This document shows positions 56,030 through 64,000 of a DNA stretch of 64,000 nt, piece after piece. The DNA is from Parelaphostrongylus tenuis (taxonomy: Eukaryota; Nematoda; Chromadorea; Rhabditida; Metastrongylidae), in assembly GCA_019055375.1 (NCBI GenBank), contig JAHQIW010000714.1:1-64000 (forward strand), read 5' to 3'. How positions within the stretch are numbered: position 1 is the first letter of the stretch; the number at the start of each line of letters is the position of its first letter. The notes under the pieces were generated by a model, which saw only the letters and a list, made by a program, of their open reading frames with translations, was not told where the DNA came from and did no database searches. Position numbers and translations under genes: made by a program.

Positions 56030-56990
56030 ATCATGCAAGTGTATATTTTTGCGAAAGTCCTCTTCATTCATTTACATTCAAAAATAGGTTGAGTGGAGAG
56101 GATTATTTCGCCTGTCTTTGAAAACCTGGAGAAATTTCTGTTCCAAACTGTAATGTATGTGTGTAACATCAGCCCATGACACGAACCTGATACCGATGCG
56201 TCAACGATGTTGTTAAGTCATATCATCTTTTCTCATTTGCCCAAAGCAATCTCAGCGAGGTCTAGTAGTTCTATAGAGGAATAGGCTTGCATTATACCTC
56301 GTCCTCTGCTCGTATGTGCCTACAGTAATGTGCTACTAAGCATAATGAAGAACTGTTATGTAAAAATACGATGAGTCCTTAATCTCAGGAATATACCGTA
56401 GCTAAGGCCTCATTTATCCGTGATGAAATCTGTGACAGTAACATGGGAGTTGTAGCAACTCGTATTTTGCCGTTAATATCATTTGACCAACATTAAGGAT
56501 CTCACCCGAACAGCGTGGAGGAAAGCTTTTCTAGTCATATCAACTAGTTACGTTTGTTGGTAATTACTGGTAAACAACTGTGCCTTATTTAGTAACTATT
56601 TTTATAAAGTAGTTTGTGATGAAATTCGCGATTTCAATCGGCTACCTGAGGTTTAAAGTACATCAATTTTCGAATTAGCCTCTAACTTCTCCAATACAGT
56701 GCTTGTATAAACTCCCTCGCTCGATCCTTTTTGTTCTCGTAGTTTCAACCAAAAATAATACCTCCGTCACTTCTCCTATAGTATGTGTAACAACGCCAAC
56801 TCAAGTCCATGTTTGTGTTTTCCTTGCAACAGTGTTTGTGGGAGTAACTGATTAAGTGAGACGGTTATCTCCATCATGACATTATTGCTACAGCCGTTAA
56901 CGGCACTAAACTATCTGACTGCAAAAAATTACTTATATCAAATTTCGTCTTCGATAAATGTGTGTAGGAAAGCGGGGCTCCCGAGAGAAC
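56030..56990. other. No recognisable gene
   Basis: 3' flank of the TMEM234-like gene. No repeat or gene could be supported. Confidence 0.4.
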
Positions 56991-57115
56991 TGACTATCAA
57001 AAGATCGCAACACGACGGGATCTTCCCGACTGACGAGTCTGTGAAGACGAAACGCGTGTATCGGGCTGTACAAGAGCCCTTATCAGACCACATGACAAGT
57101 TGGCCCAAATAATAT
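56990..57115. repeat. Family E element, one arm
   Basis: AAGACGAAACGCGTGTATCG and CAGACCACATGACAAGTTGG match the right arm of other family E copies. The left arm is missing. Confidence 0.7.
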
Positions 57116-57960
57116 TGAAAGGATCTAATTATATCAAACTATATTTTGAAGTACTCAGAATTCGAAAGACTGTATTCGAAAATTGCGACACCGTTATCAT
57201 TATATCGGCTTCATTTTTCCAACAAATGCCCGACTGAGCCTAATTTTCCACATTGGCGATGTTCACCAGAATATATGTTCGAGCAATGGTCTCTGGTAAA
57301 TTATAATATGTGGAGTGTAGATGTCCACTGAGCACTTATGGCACACAACTTGTGTAAGATGAGCTATCGGATGAATACAGAAGCTGTAGCTATGAGCTTT
57401 CAACCTCGAAACAAACAGTTATGGATAGGTATCATTGATGTTAATACACTTAGCCACCTATGTGTACACCTCACGCCTTGTCTCTAGATGCCGCTAAATA
57501 ACTGAAACTTCTTAACATGCAGCGCATACATTCGATTCATATTTTTTCTTAAAGTGGTTCAAATGTTGGCAAATCTGTCGCATGTGCGCGGCTTTTTCAT
57601 CGAACTATTCCACCCAGAAGTAATTTGTTGTTCTTTTTTTGATGAGTAGAACATGAAGTTGTTATTAGATAAAGTATTTCAACAACTGACGCTTCTGTGG
57701 ATTTCACCTTTTTGAGAGCTTGGAGCGAACAAGTTGATTGCAACATATCCAAATATTTCCACAGCTCTAATAGAAATTCACGAAGCCTAGAGTTTGATCA
57801 CACTTGAGACAAAAGGGTTTTCCATTTGGAGACCAACCAAACGGAGTTAACATGCATTGCCAGTGCACCTTTCACTGGAAGAAATTCTTGTATATTTTGT
57901 CAAACCAGGAGAGATAACGAGAGATTTTCCGCTTGGGTTCATTCCTGAATTTATAAAATT
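57116..57960. other. No recognisable gene
   Basis: A 61-codon plus frame (57146-57331) ends in a Cys-containing segment (FPHWRCSPEYMFEQWSLVNY) and was not recognised. Otherwise nothing. Confidence 0.35.
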
Positions 57961-58003
57961 TCTCCAGAATGCCTCGAGAGTCTAAGACGCTGAAGTTTAT
58001 ACT

Positions 58004-58255
58004 ATGTGCGAGGATGATCACTTCTATTGTAGAATCCTTCCTGCCTTCTGTTTGTGTCCCATGGTGCCTAATGTGGTACTTGTTAGAAGCTCACCGTCTA
58101 GGTGTTTTTCTACAAGGATGCAAAGTGGTCTACCGGTTCGCCAGTGCATTCTCCAGCGCACACTTTGCGAGAGATCAAATGATACCGAGCCTAATTTAGT
58201 GCAATCGTTGCCTCCGCCGTTTGGGCATTACTATGAAGTTTTGAGTAGTGCATAG
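58004..58255 (+). CDS. Unassigned Cys-rich reading frame
   Basis: An ATG at 58004 opens 83 codons with seven cysteines (MCEDDHFYCRILPAFCLCPM, then RCFSTR, RQCILQRTLCERS). A canonical-looking TTTCTCCAG lies upstream at 57966, but the frame is closed by TAA between it and the ATG. No signal peptide is visible. It could be an exon of a secreted protein or chance. The overlapping frame at 57969-58199 is hydrophobic and equally unassigned. Confidence 0.22.
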   Translation: MCEDDHFYCRILPAFCLCPMVPNVVLVRSSPSRCFSTRMQSGLPVRQCILQRTLCERSNDTEPNLVQSLPPPFGHYYEVLSSA

Positions 58256-58765
58256 ACGGTCGTATAAGCGTTTACAGGAATGCTCTGTGGTATTTCAATC
58301 ATTGCTCTCGAGTTGTGTAGACGGATCTTTTTAATCAAACGATGTCTTAGTAATGCTTGTTCATGTGTTCTCATTAATTTTAATGATTTCTTATAACAAT
58401 TTACACGGAATTACTGATAAATCCTGAAGTTAAAAGTTAATTCGCCATGGCAATTATTCTAACAGACTTCAAAATGATTTTTAAATTGTTTCTGCCACAC
58501 ATGAGAATATTTCAATGAATTCTATTTGGTGTGACGGTACAGCATTGATCAGATAAGAAAACTGGCAATCGTCTAATGGGTGGTCTTTACTTGAAAGTTA
58601 ATGCGTTCTACACAAGGTCGTCCGACTTATTTGACCGGAAGTGATGGAATCCCAAAAGAGAAACTTTTAGTAAAAATCATCCAGTAGATGAATTTCTACA
58701 TATTCGCTACCAGCCGTAATCTATCCACTGGAAAAATGTTGATAACACAAAACCACGTGCTATCA
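58256..58765. other. No recognisable gene
   Basis: AT-rich sequence. No feature supported. Confidence 0.4.
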
Positions 58766-58769
58766 CTAT

Positions 58770-59885
58770 AGATAACGTAGCCCCATCCCTGCTACAATGT
58801 AGGTTTCAGTGTGGGACGTGTGTCACTGATGAAGTGAGGCGATACCGTTGAAACGTACGTATGGCCCTGACGACGCGATCTCGAAGGGGATCTAAACATT
58901 CTCACAGAGACCTTTACTGTTCTTACACAGTCATTTTATCGGAAGTATTCGTTACCTCTTTTGAACTCGACAAAAACTATTGTGAAGGGCATTCTGTGCA
59001 TAGAACAGTATACCATGAAAGGAGCAGCGACCCGGAAGCAGAGTGTAAATGTGTCATTTCTAAGAAAAATTGATTCCAGTAGTATGTAGGTGCTGAGGAT
59101 ACATTTAAGAGAAATATAATATGTTCATTCATATTTTGATGGCATGCAGCAAAATCTACTTCTATACAGTGTTAATCTGTGCATGTTGAAAAAGAAAAAA
59201 GTTTTGCAGCATTCCGAAAAATCGCGACTGACTAAGACCAGGGACATTTCACTATTATAAAATTATTCTAAGGCCCGTGATATTTCAAAGAATCTTAGTT
59301 AAGGATTATTTAAGCACCGAAAACAACATTCCTAATGATGAATTCGTGTCAAAAGAATGTTGTACTAGCTTTCTGATGCTCAAAACCTAAATATCCACAG
59401 CAGAATTTAAATAGAGATTTATCTTCAAGAAATCGATGATTATCTGTAGCCTTTTTAGCCCATGAAAACTGTAAAAATTTAGTCAATACAAAGGAATTTA
59501 GCGAGTGGTGGAAGTCAAGCTACGTTTCTTGATTTTTCAAGATTTTACATATAAAAATCACCTTTGGGAACTAATGAACCAATTAAATAGTTCCTATGGC
59601 TGATTTTCTACGTAAAACTTTGATAATTTTCCTTAATCAACGTACTTACTGAGCCCCTTGTTAATCGAATATCGTCCCCTAAACCTCTCAAACAATAGAC
59701 CCATGGCATCGACTGTTTTTGAAACCTCGCAGTAAACATTCAAAGTAAATTCAATAAAGAATGCTTAAAGCCTAAGCGAGGTGGGTACGCCAAGGTCATA
59801 GACCGGTGTTTCGGAGGTCTGACCCCCTCGTCGGTGACCCACACCCCACATTAAGCCCTGCATTGTAGCAAGAAGGGAGGCGTGT
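58770..59885. repeat. Long foldback or terminal-inverted-repeat element
   Basis: CCCTGCTACAATGTAGGTTTC with a GTGTGGGACGTGTGTCAC block at 58795-58835 faces its inverse at 59800-59865 (GTGACCCACACCCCACATTA, CCCTGCATTGTAGCAAG). The interior of about 950 bases has no convincing frame. Unclassified. Confidence 0.5.
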
Positions 59886-60100
59886 GTGGTGACGGCACAG
59901 TGTACATAGACACTGGTCCATCACCACTTCTCAGTCGGTGGATCTCAGCTGTTAAAACAACATTGATCCATGGCATCGATTGTTGTCAGAAGATAGTTGC
60001 TGAGAAATTTCTTAGCACTCAAGCCCCTGATGAAAATACCTTCAGCAGAGTGCTTTCCCTAGATGTCCAGAATGCTACCTTAACAGATTTCTTGTCTTAA
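59882..60100 (+). CDS. Probable 3' exon fragment with poly(A) signal
   Basis: A 72-codon open frame reads DGTVYIDTGPSPLLSRWISA, VKTTLIHGIDCCQKIVAEKF and ends VLSLDVQNATLTDFLS. The stop TAA overlaps a perfect AATAAA (60099-60104). The composition is protein-like. I do not recognise the family. The frame begins where an inverted-repeat arm ends, with no clear acceptor, so this may be the tail of a gene cut off or captured by the element. Confidence 0.35.
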   Translation: MCGDGTVYIDTGPSPLLSRWISAVKTTLIHGIDCCQKIVAEKFLSTQAPDENTFSRVLSLDVQNATLTDFLS

Positions 60101-60104
60101 TAAA

Positions 60105-60515
60105 AAAATGTATAAGTTTCTAATGAATTTCTTCTATCAGTGAAGTTCTGAGCTAAAATATTGACTGATTCGAGATTGAAGTTGATTGTAACTACGTCTG
60201 TACTGGTTGGTTTTTCGATAATCGCTGATAAGTTATCGACTCTGGACCAGCCGAGAATTTGAAGACGTCATGGACAGATAGAAGACTTTCGTCTCTTTTG
60301 TCACGTACTGGGGAGCGACACCTTCAGTTCTGAATCGATAGGCTTCTACAGCTCACACGGGACGCCAAAAAAGCCACCTTTCAGCTCAGATCACGGAAAA
60401 TTCACGCATATCAGGTGATTCGCTATCGTTATCCCACTGTTCATGAGACATACACCTGAACTCGTTGAGCTCACTGGTGAGCCTTCTCAAATCCCCTAAA
60501 TGGTCTTCGATTTAC
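60105..60515. other. No recognisable gene
   Basis: Nothing supported beyond the 3' flank of the frame above. Confidence 0.4.
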
Positions 60516-60925
60516 TAGTTTCTGGCGAGAGCTCTCTCAACTAACTCGGGATTGGTAGAAGACGTTGTTGTTGTCGTTGTTGATTCTTGATCGTAGATCG
60601 CTGTCCGGATAGCTGGCTGACGTTTCGGCGACGTCACAAATACTACGAAAGGTGGAACGTGCGTGTTCTTCCGCTTTTTAGTTCCCGACGTGAGAGCCCT
60701 TTCGGGATCATCCCAGCTCGACGCGCGTGACCCTCTCGGGATCGCATCGGCTCGGCGCACGTGACCCACTCCGTCATCCACCCGCCCTCCGGCGACGTGT
60801 TATCGAAATTCGCGCGCGCCACCGCACGACGGCCTCCCGCGGCGTGCTCGCTCGATAGGGGCGGCCGCCTACGCATTTCCCCCATCGCCCGCTCATCAGT
60901 CTCGTCCGTCACCCAACCTTTTTTC
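60516..60925. other. GC-rich island
   Basis: About 400 bases are much richer in G+C and CpG than the rest of the window. It includes GGCGGCCGCC, GCGCGCGCC and two adjacent versions of a 33-base unit beginning TCGGGATC and ending CGTGACCC (60691-60760). It could be a promoter region or GC-rich repeat. Open frames on both strands are Arg/Pro-rich and unassigned. Confidence 0.7.
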
Positions 60926-60931
60926 TATACG

Positions 60932-61005
60932 CATGTATATATATATATATATACATATATATGTATATATATATTATATATATACATACATATATATATT
61001 ACATA
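60932..61005. repeat. (TA)n/(TATG) microsatellite
   Basis: ATATATATAT and TATACATATATA units following the GC-rich island. Confidence 0.9.
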
Positions 61006-61182
61006 TGTTATACCTTCAAAAGGTTATATAAACATAAATTAATATATTTAAGCTCTTGTATAGTGTTGAACCTCGGAGCGGCGTTTCGCCTCGACAACTT
61101 TTCCATCTCCTCCTAGTTATCTGAGATTTGGTTATGGAACGGTTCTCGATATTTCGGCGAAATTCTCCTCGCACAGATAAAC

Positions 61183-61467
61183 GATAAAGCCCTCGGGGTT
61201 GATGAATCCCTGAGGGATGCGCGATGTAATCGTCTTCAATTTTCAACTTCGTTTGAGATGATTGAATGCGTATCTGGACTTTTCAAGGGTTCTCGGTGGC
61301 CTCCTGCTGTATCGAGTCAGTGCTGCTTATCTCTCAGACAAGTATGGGACCAATTTAACGATCTCGGGGGAATGGATGACTGGTTGAGCCATGAACGTGC
61401 GAACGAGCCATTGACCCTGTATGCGACGCAGAGCACCTCTAACCACTGCGCCACATGAGCTCACATG
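61183..61467 (-). repeat. Family B tRNA-like SINE
   Basis: Reverse copy: CGATAAAGCCCTCGGGGTTG tail, body with TTTCAAGGGTTCTCGGTGGC, and head at CTAACCACTGCGCCACATGA. Confidence 0.8.
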
Positions 61468-61689
61468 GATAACCGTATAAATGCTAGCTTTCTAAGAAGT
61501 GCTAAGCAATGTCGTCCCTGAAGTGTTCCTTATAAATGTTGGTGATAATTCTGCTCACAGCTAGTCAAAGCCTGGAACGCCTGCTAGTAAACCTGAGATG
61601 AGTCCTATATGCTTTTCAACTAACCGTCCATCCACTTTATTACGGTCATTTTAGCTGACCAATGGTTCCCTAACCCTATGATCTTGACA

Positions 61690-62060
61690 TCCTCGCTTCC
61701 CAGGTTTACCGCGTCATCGTGCCTGGGAGGTGTTCATGGGTGTGGCACTCCGAAGTACAGCGGCGAGTTCAACCCCCAGCAGGGCCACTCAAGGTGAGAA
61801 GTCCGTCACTTCCCACTTGGAAAGCCCGGCTGGGAGTACCGTACCAGGGTTGGCTGTCGTGTTTAGCTGTGTCAACGGGGTAAGCTTCCTCTGATCCACT
61901 AAGGCTGACGACTGCTCTAATGTCATGACGACCTAAGGAAGTCTCGGCTAGGTTTACCACCGGACTCCAGGGAACGAAACAGCTAAATCAGCGCGATCTC
62001 CCACATAGACGGGCCGTTCAAGTGTCCAATTATATCCTTGACATCAGTGGTGGTGGAGGA
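61690..62060. other. GC-moderate unassigned block
   Basis: Contains CGTGCCTGGGAGGTGTTCAT and AGCCCGGCTGGGAGTACCGT. It resembles retrotransposon non-coding sequence in feel but no coding words confirm this. No gene. Confidence 0.3.
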
Positions 62061-62214
62061 AGACCAAAAACTGACAAATTTTATAATTGACCAGGTAGCA
62101 GTAGATCACTTAGTGGCGTTAATTTTATCTATTTCTCTCTGTACGTGATATATTTGTAGCCAGGAAGCGGTGTAATTTCACAGTGTATATTCTCTACTCT
62201 TCTTTCCAGTAATG

Positions 62215-62325
62215 TCGAGTGATATGCAAAACATTCGGCCCAGGCGGTAGTTGTAACCCGCGTTTCACCCATATCGGTGGCACGTGCTACTACTTCACCA
62301 TCGAAATCACCCCTCTGCAACCGTA
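62215..62325 (-). repeat. Family C tRNA-like SINE
   Basis: Reverse tRNA-like head: GGCGGTAGTTGTAACCCGCG (B box side) and GTGCTACTACTTCACCATCG (A box side). Confidence 0.55.
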
Positions 62326-62579
62326 TCCTGACACTCCTAAAAGAGCGCTAAGATAGCTTCGTGTAGATTCTCAGCTCTGTTTGCATCGTTCACACTGAAC
62401 TATGATTCGTTTGATAACTTGTTAAGTTCGTCTGATTCACCTTTCCAGTATCATTTAGAGCTTCTAAATCGAACTCTAGTCTCTTGTAATTCATCCGTAA
62501 TTTCCTTCTGGTGGTCTTTAATTCTCGATTAGGACTGTATTTAGGTACTTTACTTTCTCATTTTGTCGCCTGGGTCCGA

Positions 62580-63480
62580 TTATCCGGCGGTAAATGAAGA
62601 AACGATCTCGTTTGCTGAACAAGAACTTCTCATAAGAGTGCCAGTGATCATTCGAAGCCTTAAATCTCGAGGAACTGCCGTACTTTTCGTCTTTTGAGAG
62701 GTACTTTTTATAGCGCTGTAGCATTCACAACAAAATTATGTTGACACTCTTCACGTGCTTCTCTTATAATCTCGCTTATATTTCACTGGACAAACCTCTT
62801 TCCTCAGCCTGCTAGTAATCGTTTGATAGCTAAAATCTCGAAAAATTAAGAAATATGTTTGCTTTCTAGAAGGGTTTTTTTACAGCTATATAGCAAAAGG
62901 AATTGTTTTTTGTTTCACACACGCATATTTCTCACAGGACAGATTTTTCTTTTGAATTATAGGTAACCATTCGAGAGCGTAAATTTCGACGATTCCAAGG
63001 ATGTGCTTATTTTTTAAAAAGGCCGTTTCACTGCAGTGTAGCAGGGGAAATAAGATTGAGTTTTACATGTGCGGCATGCTGCCTGTCAACTAGGGTGTAG
63101 CGTGTCGGACGTGGAGCGATACGCGACAAATCGATCGCGCTGACGTAAATCACATGCGGAGTACAATTCCTACAATTAATTTAGGGTTTTTTCCCGTTTT
63201 GAAATAAACTCTAGATAAACTTACTGTGACTCTGATATTACAAGGTTTTCTCCACAGGTTCATATGCTTTTCGTACTTTCCAGCGAATTACAGGCATATT
63301 AAATGAAAGCGCGGCGGGTGCGAAACATAATTATATTTTAGATGGTACGGCTCGTAAAGAGACTTTTTTTTGAAAATCAGTTCGTACAACAGTCCTCGCA
63401 GATTTAAGCTTTTGAACGATCACTTACTAAAACTCTTGTTAAAAGTTCTTGTCTAACAAATGGGATCTTTTCTTCGTTAC
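62580..63480. repeat. Family D repeat, near-complete
   Basis: CGTTTGCTGAACAAGAACTT, CATATTTCTCACAGGACAGA, CAAATCGATCGCGCTGACGT and the closing AAGTTCTTGTCTAACAAATG block, in the same order as 25.4-26.1 and 26.9-27.8 kb. No gene. Confidence 0.6.
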
Positions 63481-63850
63481 CTGCCAAATAACCGAACTGA
63501 CGCATTTTATCAAATTGGAGTGAGAATGTAAAAAACATAACACTTGAACCTTGCTCAAATATAACGTTGATTTTTTGACCATTCACAAAAAATCAGTGAT
63601 CAGAAGGAGGAACATGTTCAAATCCTTCGCTACTGTGGCCGTTTTCGGTTGGCGGCGCGCACTCCATTGAGATCGTGTAATGATATCTTGTCGTCACATC
63701 ATCGTTACTAGAGAAGAATTTCAAAACCCAAATTCACCGAATTAATAGTGGATTTCCACTGAGGCTAACGGTAGTCTTTATAAGCTGTGTCCGAATAGCG
63801 CGGACATGCGTGTATCGTTTTTGCTACACGCCGTAGCGAAAACTATCAAT
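63480..63850. other. No recognisable gene
   Basis: No feature supported. Confidence 0.4.
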
Positions 63851-63851
63851 C

Positions 63852-63990
63852 TTTACGGGACCATGGACCCAACACTCTGTGTGTCTAACTCCCCAGAGTG
63901 TTGCGTCTAACAATGGCACGCTATGGTAAGAGACCATTGTCAGACGCAACACGCTGGGAGGTTAGACACGCAGTCCGTGGTCCCGTAATG
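63852..63990. repeat. Family F foldback element, compact
   Basis: TTTACGGGACCATGGACCCA and the closing GTCCGTGGTCCCGTAATG are inverted. Inner GTTGCGTCTAACAATGGCACGC faces CCATTGTCAGACGCAACACGC. It is an almost perfect hairpin of about 140 bases. Confidence 0.85.
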
Positions 63991-64000
63991 ATCAAATCTT

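Noticed and set aside
1..64000. CRISPR arrays, bacterial operons, ribosome binding sites and rRNA
   Set aside because: The window is eukaryotic; no regular spaced repeats of CRISPR type and no rRNA-like stretches were seen.

Overview
This window reads as nuclear DNA of a nematode, most likely a strongylid (hookworm-like) worm. The reasons are split genes with many small introns and TTTCAG-type acceptors, splice acceptors a few bases before each start codon (as expected for spliced-leader trans-splicing), nematode-type gene families, and dense tRNA-derived SINEs, foldback elements and mariner and RTE-type remnants. The species assignment is inference; no database was searched. The bacterial-style open reading frames found here are mostly artefacts, so genes were rebuilt exon by exon from splice sites, reading phase and family similarity.

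Three genes could be assembled with continuous reading phase. (1) An SLC7/LAT-type amino acid transporter (AAT family) lies on the minus strand, 25172 to 13024, in 13 coding exons (493 aa). (2) A BRO1-domain protein of the HD-PTP/PTPN23 type (EGO-2-like) lies on the minus strand, 48678 to 37342, in 32 coding exons (1299 aa). It has BRO1 and V-domain regions and a long Pro/Gln-rich tail but no phosphatase domain. (3) A TMEM234-like small membrane protein lies on the plus strand, 51777 to 56029, in 4 exons (147 aa). A fragment of a nematode seven-helix chemoreceptor gene lies at 4140-5457 (+), and several unassigned exon-like reading frames are described.

Layout: 1-905 purine-only tract; 0.9-3.5 kb repeats and a dead mariner; 4.1-5.5 kb receptor fragment; 5.6-12.3 kb foldback and tRNA-like repeats; 13.0-25.2 kb transporter with repeat-filled introns; 25.3-33.2 kb repeats; 33.2-36.0 kb unassigned exon-like pieces among SINEs; 36.3-37.3 kb repeats; 37.3-48.7 kb EGO-2-like gene; 48.9-51.7 kb repeats; 51.8-56.0 kb TMEM234-like gene, whose 3.6 kb first intron holds RTE remnants and nested SINEs; 56-64 kb mostly repeats, two unassigned reading frames, a GC-rich island and a (TA)n tract.

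Repeat families used below. A: tRNA-like SINE often found as a head-to-head inverted pair. B: ~290 bp tRNA-like SINE, 12 copies. C: third tRNA-like family. D: long unclassified family. E: ~300-600 bp foldback with a TACACGTGTTTCG core. F: foldback with GGTCCACGGTCCC-type ends. G: foldback related in style to E. The three genes are not an operon and share no obvious pathway.
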